A stretch of 64,000 nt of DNA. Source: Schaalia sp. lx-260. GTDB lineage: Bacteria > Actinomycetota > Actinomycetes > Actinomycetales > Actinomycetaceae. The DNA lies in assembly GCF_021083645.1 (NCBI RefSeq), contig NZ_JAJNRQ010000004.1, forward strand, positions 186,001 through 250,000. The letters are read 5' to 3'. A program made the position numbers and the translations under genes. Positions 34,933 to 43,680 of the stretch are shown here, in pieces. Below the pieces are notes generated by a model. It saw nothing but the letters and a program-made list of their open reading frames with translations. It did no database searches and was not told the DNA's origin. Position 1 is the stretch's first letter. Every line of letters starts with the position of its first letter.

Positions 34933-35681
34933 GACAGCCCCTCATTGTTGCGACGGCCACCGACAAGTTCAGTGAAGCGGTCTTCAAGGGTAGAACCTGC
35001 GGCAACTTCATCAGTTGTGCCAGCAGCAATGACTTGACCGTGGTTGATAACGGCGACGTGTGAGCACAGGGATTGGACTGTATCCATTACGTGGCTGGAA
35101 AGGATGACGGTACCACCGCCAGAGACAAAACCGTTCAAGATTGTTTTGATATTTGCTGCAGAGACAGGGTCAACTGCTTCAAATGGTTCATCTAGGACGA
35201 TAACTGAGGGGCCATGAATTAGCGCTGTTCCGAGTGCGATTTTCTTTGTCATGCCGGCGGAGTAGTCACCCACGAGTTTCGTTGCTGCCTCTGTGAGATC
35301 GAGGGCTTCAAGAAGTTCATTTGTGCGGTTACGCGCAGTTATTCGATCAAGTCCGCGCAGCATAGCAACATGTGTCAGAAGGTCAGCTCCTGAGAGTTTA
35401 TCGAGGAGGCGCATCCCGTCAGGCATAACGCCAAGTAAGCGACGGGCTTGGATTGGGTCGTTCCACACATCAACACCGTGGACATGTGCGGTGCCTTGAT
35501 CTGGGTGTAGCAGGCCTGTTGCCATGGTGAGTGTTGTTGTTTTTCCCGCTCCGTTTGGTCCTACGAATCCGTAGAATGCACCGGATGGTATATCAAGAGA
35601 AAGGTCAGATACAGCAACAAGATTGCCATATACTTTCACCAAATTTCTTAGGGCAAGTGCAATTCCTTGTGGACTATTCAT
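34917..35681 (-). CDS. ABC transporter ATP-binding protein, exporter type
   Basis: 254-residue ATPase of the ABC-2/CcmA type that pairs with the permease just downstream. Walker A is GPNGAGKTTT, the Q-loop region is LLGVMPDGMRLLDKLSG, the ABC signature is GDYSAGMTKKIALGTAL (a variant of LSGGQ), Walker B is VIVLDEPFEAVDP, and the switch His is in VILSSHVMD. I start it at the ATG at 35681, preceded by GGAGA; a TTG further up at 35714 gives an atypical N-terminus. The signature SAGM instead of SGGQ is common in this exporter group. Confidence 0.9.
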   Translation of the reverse strand: MNSPQGIALALRNLVKVYGNLVAVSDLSLDIPSGAFYGFVGPNGAGKTTTLTMATGLLHPDQGTAHVHGVDVWNDPIQARRLLGVMPDGMRLLDKLSGADLLTHVAMLRGLDRITARNRTNELLEALDLTEAATKLVGDYSAGMTKKIALGTALIHGPSVIVLDEPFEAVDPVSAANIKTILNGFVSGGGTVILSSHVMDTVQSLCSHVAVINHGQVIAAGTTDEVAAGSTLEDRFTELVGGRRNNEGLSWFAN

Positions 35682-36166
35682 GTATTTTCTCCATCCGGTA
35701 GTGCCATCTGGCAATGAAGTGATACCTAACTTAGGGTAACAGCTATACGTAGCTGCTTATTTTTTAATTTCAAATAGACGGCATTCGATTACAAAAAAAA
35801 ACGCCTTTTATACTATAGCATTTATTTGTGATTTTTTACATGTCTGACGTCATTTAGTTACCATAGAATTCTCACCAAATATTTTCATTAACACCATTTA
35901 TATATAGATCAATTTATATATAGGTCAATATTTCTCTTTGAAAATCTCAATCATTAATTGATACCTATGTCATTTTTCCTGTTTATTAATCCAATTACCT
36001 GAATTTTTTAACTCAAAGCGATATTGTTAAAGAGTAGTCTCTCATTTTCACAGTTAGACGGAGATTCCGCTCATACATGCGCAAATTGGGCCGGCTATCC
36101 CTCGTTCCACTCGGACGTGGGTCACTCCTCTATTTTTAGAGGGATTTACTGATTGGATTGTCTTCA
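35682..36166. other. AT-rich intergenic and cold-shock leader region
   Basis: 485 bases with no gene, much richer in A+T than its surroundings between about 35750 and 36050. It holds a 16-base tandem repeat (35897-35928) and, close to the cold-shock gene, a hairpin CCTCTA-TTTT-TAGAGG (36127-36142). Long structured leaders are usual for cold-shock genes and serve as thermosensors, so part of this is probably transcribed. Confidence 0.6.
35897..35928. repeat. 16-base tandem direct repeat
   Basis: Two adjoining copies, TTTATATATAGATCAA (35897-35912) and TTTATATATAGGTCAA (35913-35928), with a single mismatch. The TATATATA parts could act as -10 elements or as paired protein-binding sites upstream of the cold-shock gene. 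Confidence 0.7.
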
Positions 36167-36376
36167 ATGGCTCGCGGTACCGTGAAATGGTTTAACGACG
36201 ATAAAGGCTTTGGTTTCATCACCCCCGATGATGGCTCTGCTGATGTATTTGTCCACTATTCCAGCATTTCACAAGAAGCAGGGCGCAGAACCCTGCACGA
36301 AGAAGAAAAAGTGGAGTTTACTACCATCAATGGCCCGAAAGGGTTACAGGCAGAAAACGTTACTCGAATCGGCTGA
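36167..36376 (+). CDS. Cold-shock protein, CspA family
   Basis: 69-residue single-strand nucleic-acid-binding protein. RNP1 is KGFGFI (residues 13-18) and RNP2 is VFVHYS (27-32), within the five-strand OB fold. It acts as an RNA chaperone at low temperature or in growth control. I start at the ATG at 36167 rather than the in-frame TTG nine bases upstream, because the family begins MARGTVKWF or similar. A long AT-rich leader precedes it and a good terminator follows, so it is transcribed alone. Confidence 0.95.
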   Translation: MARGTVKWFNDDKGFGFITPDDGSADVFVHYSSISQEAGRRTLHEEEKVEFTTINGPKGLQAENVTRIG

Positions 36377-36440
36377 AACTTTCACCGAATGAAAAATTCT
36401 GGAAATTTATACATGCATATTTCCTGAAACACACATGTAA

Positions 36441-36475
36441 AGACTCGTACATTTACTCCATATGTACGAGTCTTT
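36441..36475 (+). terminator. Terminator of the cold-shock gene
   Basis: Perfect 11-bp stem AGACTCGTACA / TGTACGAGTCT with an 11-base loop, followed by TT and a pyrimidine-rich end. Confidence 0.8.
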
Positions 36476-36476
36476 C

Positions 36477-36798
36477 ACATGAGCGCACATAATCACTCTG
36501 CAACCAGCCAAAATAAAACACCTATTTCACCTATAAATACACAGAAAAATCATCGACTCGATATCCAAACACCTGCCCACATTGTGTTTATGCCCTCAAT
36601 ATATTGATCCTGAGAAGCCGTAGGTGTTTTCACTCACAAGACTATGGTTTTTACACTCGCACTTGTTAAACTATTCCTTGCTTGTTCTGGCTGTTCCAGT
36701 TACTTTTAACTGTTCAGCTATCAACAGCATCTCATTGACACGCTGCCGTGCGGGGCGCGGTCAGTGCCTCGCGGCATTGACTACAGAAAGGGCCCTCC
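36477..36798. other. Gap upstream of the small membrane protein
   Basis: 322 bases with no supportable gene. Near its end a GC-rich imperfect hairpin (about 36743-36775) lies in the likely 5' leader of the 73-residue membrane protein gene. Confidence 0.4.
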
Positions 36799-37020
36799 AT
36801 GAGCCACATTGTTGATTCTCACCTCCAACCCGCTCCTTGGCAAGCAACTGCTGATGTAATCGCCATCGTTATCGCTACCCTCGTGCTGGTATTTTCCGCA
36901 GCCGTCGCAGCATTTGCCTCAGAATCTTTGGGTGCGTTAGTTATCTGCTCACTCGTCCTTGTCGCGCTGATTGGTATTACACCTCGCCTATACTCATACG
37001 CTCATCGCTCAGAAATCTAA
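36799..37020 (+). CDS. Small two-helix membrane protein
   Basis: 73-residue protein with two long hydrophobic segments (about residues 18-40 and 44-62, e.g. VIAIVIATLVLVFSAAVAA and LGALVICSLVLVALIGI) and short polar ends. AAAGGG lies before the ATG, and a strong terminator follows the stop by 48 bases, so it forms its own transcription unit. No family recognised. The clean ribosome site and terminator argue that it is real despite its size. Confidence 0.65.
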   Translation: MSHIVDSHLQPAPWQATADVIAIVIATLVLVFSAAVAAFASESLGALVICSLVLVALIGITPRLYSYAHRSEI

Positions 37021-37067
37021 AATGCTTTTTCGGGGTGCGCAAAGAAGCGTGCCCCCTGTTGGAAAAC

Positions 37068-37094
37068 AAGCGCAGGTAAGGTTCCTGCGCTTTT
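37068..37094 (+). terminator. Terminator after small membrane protein
   Basis: Nine-bp stem AAGCGCAGG / CCTGCGCTT with a 7-base loop, running into TTTT. Confidence 0.85.
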
Positions 37095-37117
37095 CGTGTT
37101 TTATACGCTACGCTGCC

Positions 37118-38125
37118 GTGGTGACCCATTGCCCTGATACTTCCAACTTCTCTGCGCCTTCTTCAGATACTTCTGCCCAAAGAACGCTATACACACGCTC
37201 TCTTTTCCTTGCTTTTTCCTGCTACATACTCTGGGGATTTTTCCCTTTATTTTTCAGACTTCTACACCCTGCCCAGCCCTTAGAAGTCATTGTTCACCGC
37301 GCAGTATGGGGTTTATTTTTCTGCCTAGTGGCACTCACCCTCATGCATCATCTTCATCATTTACGCGAAGCCCTACGTGATCGCGGCACCGTATTGCGTT
37401 TAGCTGCCGCCGGGTTCCTCATTGTTATCAACTGGACGGTCTATGTTTACGCTGTGATGAGCGGTCACACAATTGATGCTGCACTCGGCTATTTCATCAA
37501 TCCTTTAATGACCGTTGCCCTCGGCCTGTGCGTTCTGCATGAACGTATCACGCGCTTGCAAATGATCTCCCTATCATTAGGGATTATCGCAGTCGTAATT
37601 CTCATCGTTGGCTTAGGACGCTTACCTTGGATTGCCTTGGCCTTACCATTGAGTTTTTCCTTGTATTCACTGGTGAAAAAAGACGTCGCACATAAGGTGG
37701 GGCCGGTTGAAGGAATGGCTATTGAAACAGCTATCGTGTCGCCATTCCTTTTAATCTACCTTGCTTACTTAGCATGGAATCACTCCACCTCTTTTCACGT
37801 AATTACCGCAGGAAACAGCGATGTAGCATGGGGACTTCATCTGGCATTACTTATCAGTGCGGGAGCCATCACAATGATTCCACTCATCATGTACGCCACA
37901 GCAAGTCAGGGTCTGCCGCTGGGCACCATCGGTTTTATTCAATACGTGTCACCAGTTATGCAATTAGTCCTTGGAGTTTTTCTTTTCCATGAGGAAATGG
38001 AACCCATGCGCTGGGTCGCTACCGGCTTCATCTGGCTGGCGTTAATATTCCTCACCTTTGATTTAGCGATAGCAACTCGGCGAGCACGTAAACTCATCTG
38101 TAAACAACCCACTGCAACACCCTAA
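37118..38125 (+). CDS. rarD: EamA-family transporter RarD
   Basis: About 336-residue membrane protein with ten helices in two EamA repeats. The RarD signature YILWGFFPLFFRLLHPAQPLE lies near the first helix, with EVIVHRAVWG and LNWTVYVYAV-like INWTVYVYAVMSGHTIDAALGY following in adjoining blocks. RarD proteins were first linked to chloramphenicol sensitivity; the transported compound is not established. The frame is open to 36971, but a terminator (37068-37094) lies inside that extension, so I start at GTG 37118 (37121 is an equal alternative). No clear ribosome site. It converges with dnaB, 17 bases apart. Confidence 0.85.
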   Translation: MVTHCPDTSNFSAPSSDTSAQRTLYTRSLFLAFSCYILWGFFPLFFRLLHPAQPLEVIVHRAVWGLFFCLVALTLMHHLHHLREALRDRGTVLRLAAAGFLIVINWTVYVYAVMSGHTIDAALGYFINPLMTVALGLCVLHERITRLQMISLSLGIIAVVILIVGLGRLPWIALALPLSFSLYSLVKKDVAHKVGPVEGMAIETAIVSPFLLIYLAYLAWNHSTSFHVITAGNSDVAWGLHLALLISAGAITMIPLIMYATASQGLPLGTIGFIQYVSPVMQLVLGVFLFHEEMEPMRWVATGFIWLALIFLTFDLAIATRRARKLICKQPTATP

Positions 38126-38142
38126 GAAACACAAGTTTCCTA

Positions 38143-39489
38143 TCAGTGCGCAGGTTCTTCACGGCCTGTAAAGTTCGCAAACCGTGCCATATGCCCTTGG
38201 AATAAGGCGCGGATTGTCCCTGTTTCGCCATTACGGTGCTTAGCAACGATAATGTCAGCTTCCCCTGGCCTATCATCCTTGTTGTAATACTCAGGCCTGT
38301 GGAGCAGAAGGATAATATCCGCATCCTGTTCCAGTGATCCCGATTCACGCAAATCAGACATCATAGGTTTTTTGTCAGTACGAGCTTCAGGACCACGGTT
38401 GAGCTGTGCAACAGCCACCACAGGCGCATTAATTTCTTTCGACAAAAGCTTGAGATTACGTGAAAGCGCAGATACCTCTTGTTGACGCGACTCTACGTGA
38501 CGTCCTGATGTCATGAGCTGAAGGTAGTCCACCACAACAAGACCTAAATTATGCTGCTGACTTAAACGGAAACACTTTGAACGTATCTCTGTAATTGTCA
38601 TATTCGCTGAATCATCAACAAAAAGCGGTGCTTCAGCGATCTTTGCTGTCGTGTCAGAAACTTTGCGCCAATCCGTTTCAGTCATTTTTCCCGACAGCAT
38701 TTTATGGAGGTGAACACCGGATTCGGCAGAAAGCATACGCATTGCGATTTCATTTTGACTCATTTCAAGCGAAAAAATCACACTGGTAATGCCGTGTTTA
38801 ATTGATGCTGAACGACAAAAATCTAAAGCTAAAGTGGATTTACCCATTGCAGGTCGGGCCGCCACAATAACCATTTGCCCGCCCTGCAAACCTTGAGTCA
38901 AATTATCTAGGTCAGTAAATCCTGTAGGTACGCCACGCAGCTTACCCCTGTCTAATTCGATACGTTCAAGTTCGGTTAGCACATTGTCTGACAAAACAGA
39001 CATAGGCACGTAGTCAGTTACTGAACGTCTTTCTGCAACAGCGTAGATTTCTGCCTGAGCACGATCAACAATTTCATCCACGTCACCCCCTGCATCGGCG
39101 TACCCTAACTGGACGACACGTGTTCCTGCTGACACAAGGCGACGTAAAATGGCGCGTTCGCTCACTATACGCGCGTAATATCCCGCATTTGCCGCGGTAG
39201 GTACTGAAGCGATGAGGGTATGAAGGTAGGCTGCGCCTCCCACACGTGTGAGTTCACCTCGGCGTTGAAGTTCACCTGAAACAGTGATGGCATCTGCAGG
39301 TTCGCCACGACTATTCAGATCAATAATCGTATTGTGGATAAGCTCATGTGCCGGCTCGTAATAGTCGGCTCCCGTAATTTCTTCAGCAACCTCGTTGATC
39401 GCCTCACGCGATAACATCATTGAGCCAAGAACAGATATCTCTGCATCTGTGTCATGTGGGGGAACCCGATCAAAAGTATCGCTACTCAT
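38143..39489 (-). CDS. dnaB: Replicative DNA helicase
   Basis: 448-residue hexameric helicase that unwinds DNA ahead of the replication fork. The N-terminal primase-binding domain starts PHDTDAEISVLGSMMLS, then a linker, then a RecA-like domain with Walker A ARPAMGKSTLALDF (about residue 210), Walker B VVVDYLQLM, and the DnaB motif GSLEQDADIILLLHR. No intein is present, though actinobacterial dnaB often carries one. It is transcribed towards rarD. A DnaA-box-like cluster lies in the region upstream of its start. Confidence 0.97.
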   Translation of the reverse strand: MSSDTFDRVPPHDTDAEISVLGSMMLSREAINEVAEEITGADYYEPAHELIHNTIIDLNSRGEPADAITVSGELQRRGELTRVGGAAYLHTLIASVPTAANAGYYARIVSERAILRRLVSAGTRVVQLGYADAGGDVDEIVDRAQAEIYAVAERRSVTDYVPMSVLSDNVLTELERIELDRGKLRGVPTGFTDLDNLTQGLQGGQMVIVAARPAMGKSTLALDFCRSASIKHGITSVIFSLEMSQNEIAMRMLSAESGVHLHKMLSGKMTETDWRKVSDTTAKIAEAPLFVDDSANMTITEIRSKCFRLSQQHNLGLVVVDYLQLMTSGRHVESRQQEVSALSRNLKLLSKEINAPVVAVAQLNRGPEARTDKKPMMSDLRESGSLEQDADIILLLHRPEYYNKDDRPGEADIIVAKHRNGETGTIRALFQGHMARFANFTGREEPAH

Positions 39490-39894
39490 GGTTTCTTTCC
39501 GTTGCTCAAGTGTTCTCTTTTATTAGTGCTGACATATATGAATAACACCTGCACTCCATCTTCATAGCACATCACAGTTGTGGATAAACCTGTGAATGAA
39601 TGTGGACAGAGTGTGGATACATCGGCGTGTCACCCACATTCTTTCACGCCTTCCTCGTGCAGATATCTCTGAAAGGGTCGCTATAACGTGGATTTTCATT
39701 ATTCAATGTCCACAAAGATATGCACAACCTGTGGATTGTCTTGGGGATAAATATTTTGCATATGATCTGCACCACTTAACAAACCTTCAAGCACCACTTG
39801 AAGGTTGCTTTCATCTGTTCTCTCGCAGCACTTCACAACATCAACAATTTCACTACCCAAGAAAGCGCCTCACCCACATGAAATACTCATACTC
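39490..39894. other. Divergent region with DnaA-box-like cluster
   Basis: 405 bases between dnaB and the MATE gene with no supportable gene. It has a perfect DnaA box in reverse orientation (TGTGGATAA, 39579-39587) and near-boxes TGTGGACAG (39601-39609), TGTGGATAC (39612-39620) and TGTGGATTG (39731-39739). An inverted repeat around 39781-39807 (CTTCAAGC...GCTTGAAG-like, 'acaaaccttcaagcaccacttgaaggt') may be a hairpin. Confidence 0.5.
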
Positions 39895-41235
39895 ATGCCA
39901 CGATCAACAGACCTGACCTCACGTGTCCTCACACTTGCTTTACCTGCATTGGCATCACTTATCGCAGAACCTCTTTTTACCCTCATTGACTCATCAATGA
40001 TCGGGCACCTCGGAACTAATGAACTTGCAGGCCAAGCCGTCGCCTCACAAATCCTCATGACGGCAGTCACACTTTTCATTTTCCTGTCCTACTCCACAAC
40101 ATCACTATCTGCCCGAGCACTCGGCAGCGGCGACGACCGCAAAGCGATACGTTCAGGTATTGACGCAATCTGGCTGGCATGCGGACTTGGAATCATAACC
40201 ACCGCATTATTGATCGTTTTAGGCCCAACTCTGACAGGACTTTTTCACACAACCCCTGAAGTAGCGCCACATGCACTGAGCTACCTATACTCCGCCGCTC
40301 CAGGCACAATCGGAATGTTCATTACTATGGCCGCCGTAGGCACATTTCGCGGTATGCAAGACACCCGCACGCCTATGGTTATCACACTGATAGGAACACT
40401 ACTCAACATCCTCTTAAATGCGCTGTTCATATACGGTTTTGAATGGGGAGTCGCAGGCTCAGGAGCAGGAACAAGCCTTGCTCAAACAGCAATGGGCGCA
40501 ATAATGGCAGGATTAGTGCTAAGGCACGCTCACACTCTCAACATTCCTCTTTCTGCCTCACGTTCAGGTTTATGGGGAGCAGTCCTTGAAGGAGCGCCCC
40601 TGATGGTTCGCGGCATGAGTTTACGGCTCGTCGGCTTACTTTTACTGTGGCCAGCAACAACACTGGGAACGAAGGCAGTGGCTTCATACCAGATCATTCT
40701 TTCCATATGGATATTCGCTTGTTTCTTGCTGGATGCTCTTGCCATCGCAGCGCAAACAATGGTTGGCATATCTGTTGGATCAAAAAACCAGTCCCAGCTA
40801 CGCGAACTCCTGCATACACTCAACCTGTGGGGTTTATGGACAGGTGTCCTCATTGGAATCACTATTGCCATTACCTCACCGTGGCTGCCTTATCTTTTCA
40901 CCAGTGACACAGCAATGTATTCCATCACTACATGGGGACTTATTGCTTCCGCTCTGGGAATGCCCATCGGCGGCGTTGTTTTCCTCCTCGACGGGGTCCT
41001 TATCGGTGCCGGAGAGGGACGTTTTATGGCGACGGCTTCTGTACTGCAGTTACTCATCACATTACCTGCACTTGCTGTAGTTAACTACCTGTGCACACAA
41101 GGGATAAGCCCCGAAAAAGGTGTGGCAGCTCTATGGATGGTCTACTGCGTTTTTTACATGGGTTCACGACTGTTCTGCAACGTGTGGCGCACATGGTATT
41201 CACCCCAACACGCCCTCGTAACACACTCATCATAG
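39895..41235 (+). CDS. MATE-family efflux transporter, DinF type
   Basis: 446-residue multidrug/metabolite exporter with twelve hydrophobic helices in two six-helix halves. Typical segments are LALPALASLIAEPLFTLIDS (two motifs) at the start, IGHLGTNELAGQAVASQI, VGTFRGMQDTRTPM, and in the second half MVRGMSLRLVGLLLLWPAT. It would use a cation gradient to export organic cations or stress metabolites. I start at the ATG at 39895; a longer frame to 39805 adds a tail unlike the family. No ribosome site is obvious. Confidence 0.85.
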   Translation: MPRSTDLTSRVLTLALPALASLIAEPLFTLIDSSMIGHLGTNELAGQAVASQILMTAVTLFIFLSYSTTSLSARALGSGDDRKAIRSGIDAIWLACGLGIITTALLIVLGPTLTGLFHTTPEVAPHALSYLYSAAPGTIGMFITMAAVGTFRGMQDTRTPMVITLIGTLLNILLNALFIYGFEWGVAGSGAGTSLAQTAMGAIMAGLVLRHAHTLNIPLSASRSGLWGAVLEGAPLMVRGMSLRLVGLLLLWPATTLGTKAVASYQIILSIWIFACFLLDALAIAAQTMVGISVGSKNQSQLRELLHTLNLWGLWTGVLIGITIAITSPWLPYLFTSDTAMYSITTWGLIASALGMPIGGVVFLLDGVLIGAGEGRFMATASVLQLLITLPALAVVNYLCTQGISPEKGVAALWMVYCVFYMGSRLFCNVWRTWYSPQHALVTHSS

Positions 41236-41535
41236 GAGCCATAGGAGTCATAAGAACGCCCTCCATTTTCCGCTATTTACGCCATTGAGCAAATCCCCCA
41301 TCATCTCCACATCCGGCGCTGACACATATAGATAATTCACTTACACAACCACACTGACTACCTTCTGCACACCCTCATAGATATCGCTGAAAACACAAGG
41401 AAAATCACCTCTTATCCTTTGGCAAATAAGGCAAAATCACGCTAAGATGGTGGATTGGTTGTTCGTATCGGACCACTTCCTGTAGTTCGCATACGCAACC
41501 AGGTCATTGAGCACAATGCCAATGACACGCATGAC
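41236..41535. other. Gap upstream of the rpsF leader
   Basis: 300 bases between the MATE gene and the S6:S18-type leader. It must carry the promoter of the rpsF operon, but I cannot place one with confidence and see no gene. Confidence 0.4.
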
Positions 41536-41578
41536 CCTCCTGTCACGGAAAGTCCGTGACCGTATAGACCACAGGAGG
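41536..41578 (+). promoter_or_regulatory. Ribosomal protein S6:S18 autoregulatory leader (candidate)
   Basis: CCTCCTGT (41536-41543) can pair with ACAGGAGG (41571-41578), which is the Shine-Dalgarno of rpsF. Inside, GTCACGGA-AAG-TCCGTGAC (41542-41560) forms an 8-bp hairpin, followed by a bulge starting ACCG. A structure with a CCG-containing bulge upstream of rpsF is the known S6:S18 leader, which mimics the 16S rRNA site and shuts off translation when free S6:S18 accumulates. Confidence 0.65.
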
Positions 41579-41589
41579 TGGGTATTCAC

Positions 41590-41880
41590 ATGCGTAACTA
41601 TGAACTGATGGTGATCGTTGATCCTACGGTTGACGAAAACACCGTCGCTCCGATGATGGATAAGTACCTGCAGCAGGTAACCGCCGCAGAAGGTTCCGTC
41701 GACAACGTTGATATTTGGGGCAAACGTCGTCTTGCCTACGACATCAACAAGCGTTCAGAGGGCATTTACGTTGTCGTCACCATGACAACAACCCCCGCTG
41801 TTGCTCAGGAAATCACCCGCCAGATGAGCATTAATGAAACCATCTTGCGGACCAAACTCCTGCGTCCCGACGCTCACTGA
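41590..41880 (+). CDS. rpsF: 30S ribosomal protein S6
   Basis: 96-residue ribosomal protein that binds 16S rRNA together with S18. It begins MRNYELMVIVDP and has WGKRRLAYDINKRSEGIYVV in the typical third-strand position. ATG at 41590 follows the AGGAGG site; a GTG at 41578 is part of that site and is rejected. First gene of rpsF-ssb-rpsR-rplI, controlled by the leader structure upstream. Confidence 0.97.
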   Translation: MRNYELMVIVDPTVDENTVAPMMDKYLQQVTAAEGSVDNVDIWGKRRLAYDINKRSEGIYVVVTMTTTPAVAQEITRQMSINETILRTKLLRPDAH

Positions 41881-41941
41881 GCATCGCATCTCGCGTCCCT
41901 TTCTTTTCCATAACATCTAACTCACACCGAGGAGCCGACAT

Positions 41942-42514
41942 ATGGCCGGAGAAACCGTCATCACGATCATCGGCAACTTGACCAATGATCCTGAATTACG
42001 ATTCACACAATCAGGAGCAGCGGTCGCCGACTTCACGGTGGCATCTACACCGCGATCTTTTGACCGTAACGCGAATGAATGGCGCGACGGCGACACCCTT
42101 TTCATGCGCTGCTCATGCTGGCGTGAAATGGCTGACAATGTTGCTGAATCCTTGCGTAAAGGAATGCGCGTCATCGTGACAGGTCGCCTCACACAACGCT
42201 CATATGAGACACGTGAAGGTGAACGTCGCACAGTTGTCGAACTTCAAGTTGATGAAGTTGGCCCATCACTTCGCCGCGCACAAGCAAAAGTTACTCGCAC
42301 TGCCCCAGCAGGGGGACAAGGCGGATACAGCCAAGGTGGACCTGGCTACGGCCAAAGTGGACCTGCTCCTGCAAATGGTATGAACGGTTATGGTGCAGCC
42401 GGTGGTTATGGACAAGGTGGATATGGCGCACCTGCAGGTGGGTCGTCTGAAGATCCGTGGAACTCTGCGCACGGCGGAGCACCCACATCTTTCGATGATG
42501 CGCCTCCGTTCTAA
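41942..42514 (+). CDS. ssb: Single-stranded DNA-binding protein
   Basis: 190-residue SSB. The OB fold occupies residues 1-115 ([20 protein letters not shown], then [11 protein letters not shown]). A Gly/Gln/Tyr-rich linker of about 60 residues follows, and the acidic tip DDAPPF recruits replication and repair proteins. It protects single-stranded DNA during replication. Length and tip are normal for actinobacteria. Second gene of the rpsF operon, 61 bases after rpsF. Confidence 0.97.
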   Translation: MAGETVITIIGNLTNDPELRFTQSGAAVADFTVASTPRSFDRNANEWRDGDTLFMRCSCWREMADNVAESLRKGMRVIVTGRLTQRSYETREGERRTVVELQVDEVGPSLRRAQAKVTRTAPAGGQGGYSQGGPGYGQSGPAPANGMNGYGAAGGYGQGGYGAPAGGSSEDPWNSAHGGAPTSFDDAPPF

Positions 42515-42613
42515 TCGCAGCCTACTCATCATCAATAGTCGCAGCGAAACGAACACATCTCATTAGAACGCTTGGGGTGAGTGGAACTCACCCAGACCCA
42601 TGAGGAGAACATC

Positions 42614-42856
42614 ATGGCGAAGCCTCAACTTCGCAATAAGCCCATTAAAAAGAAGGCCAACCCCTTAAAGTCGGCCCGAATTGCATCCATTGATTACAAG
42701 GACACCGCACTGCTACGCAAGTTCATTTCTGACCGTGGCAAGATCCGCGCTCGTCGCGTAACCGGTGTTTCCGTCCAAGAGCAGCGTCGCATTGCACGTG
42801 CTATTAAGAACGCACGCGAAATGGCTCTGCTTCCCTACTCGTCCTCCGGTCGCTGA
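42614..42856 (+). CDS. rpsR: 30S ribosomal protein S18, zinc-free form
   Basis: 80-residue partner of S6 on the small subunit. The conserved core [19 protein letters not shown] and [19 protein letters not shown] are clear, and it ends [11 protein letters not shown]. The cysteine positions that bind zinc in many S18 proteins are empty (the region reads [11 protein letters not shown]), so this is the cysteine-free type. ATG at 42614; an upstream frame to 42581 lacks support. Third gene of the rpsF operon. Confidence 0.96.
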   Translation: MAKPQLRNKPIKKKANPLKSARIASIDYKDTALLRKFISDRGKIRARRVTGVSVQEQRRIARAIKNAREMALLPYSSSGR

Positions 42857-42881
42857 TCGGGACTGGGAAGGAAGGAAAAAC

Positions 42882-43340
42882 ATGGCTATCAAGCTCATCC
42901 TCACCCACGATGTTGACAAACTCGGATCTGCCGGCGATGTCGTTGAGGTAAAAGACGGTTACGCACGTAACTACCTTGTTCCTCGCGGCCTTGCTACACG
43001 CTGGTCCAAGGGCGCACAGAAGCAGATCGACCAAATGGCTGCTGCTCGTCGCAGGCGCGAAATTGCTTCCGTTGATGACGCACGTGCAGTTCGTGATGTC
43101 CTGCAGGCTGGTTTCGTTACAGTTTCCGGCAAGGTCGGTTCTCAGAACCGTCTTTTCGGTAGCGTTTCGACCGCCCAGATCGCGCAGGCTGTCAAGTCTG
43201 ACCTTGGCCACACTGTCGATCATCGTCGCATCGTTGTTGCACGCCCAATTAAGGAAGTAGGCGAACACACCGTGGTCGTCAACCTCCACTCTGAGGTTTC
43301 TGCAAAGCTGAAAGTACGTGTTATTGCCGCTGCTCGCTGA
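42882..43340 (+). CDS. rplI: 50S ribosomal protein L9
   Basis: 152-residue large-subunit protein with the usual two domains: the N-terminal rRNA-binding domain (MAIKLILTHDVDKLG, VKDGYARNYLVPRGLA) and, after a long helix, the C-terminal domain with NRLFGSVSTAQIAQA. An AAGGAAGG ribosome site lies just upstream of the ATG at 42882. Last gene of the rpsF operon, ended by an exceptionally stable hairpin. Confidence 0.97.
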   Translation: MAIKLILTHDVDKLGSAGDVVEVKDGYARNYLVPRGLATRWSKGAQKQIDQMAAARRRREIASVDDARAVRDVLQAGFVTVSGKVGSQNRLFGSVSTAQIAQAVKSDLGHTVDHRRIVVARPIKEVGEHTVVVNLHSEVSAKLKVRVIAAAR

Positions 43341-43364
43341 GTAACTGTTAACACGCACATATAT

Positions 43365-43397
43365 GTATGGGGGAAGTCCACATGACTTCCCCCATAC
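43365..43397. terminator. Terminator of the rpsF operon
   Basis: Perfect 14-bp stem GTATGGGGGAAGTC / GACTTCCCCCATAC with a 5-base loop, 24 bases after the rplI stop. There is little T-run, but the stem is very stable. Confidence 0.8.
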
Positions 43398-43636
43398 GTG
43401 TACCTCACAACCCCATAAAGCTGGGTTACAAGCTAAAGACTCGTACTTTCCCTAGCCAAACACACAGTAATTCATTCAGAGTGTTTGCCTTCCCATATCG
43501 ACGAAGCATTCGTTCCTTTACTCTCATCAACTATCAACCCGGTTGCGCCGTGTTTGTCGTTAATTTGACGGAGGAACTTGATACTTCATCTATACAGAAG
43601 CAGGAAAGACGAGTCTTTCACATTGTGGTGTCGCCA

Positions 43637-43662
43637 ACCGCGTCCGCAAAAGCGGACGCGGT
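43637..43662 (-). terminator. Terminator-like hairpin after the wall-anchored protein gene
   Basis: Perfect 11-bp GC-rich stem ACCGCGTCCGC / GCGGACGCGGT closed by a 4-base loop, 18 bases past the stop on the minus strand. Its GC richness matches the gene and not the flanks. The 240 bases between this and the rplI terminator hold nothing I recognise. Confidence 0.65.
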
Positions 43663-43680
43663 GCCAAAGATTACTAGCAA

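Noticed and set aside
35293-35499. Plus-strand frame inside the exporter ATPase gene
   Set aside because: Antisense shadow of a gene with clear Walker motifs.
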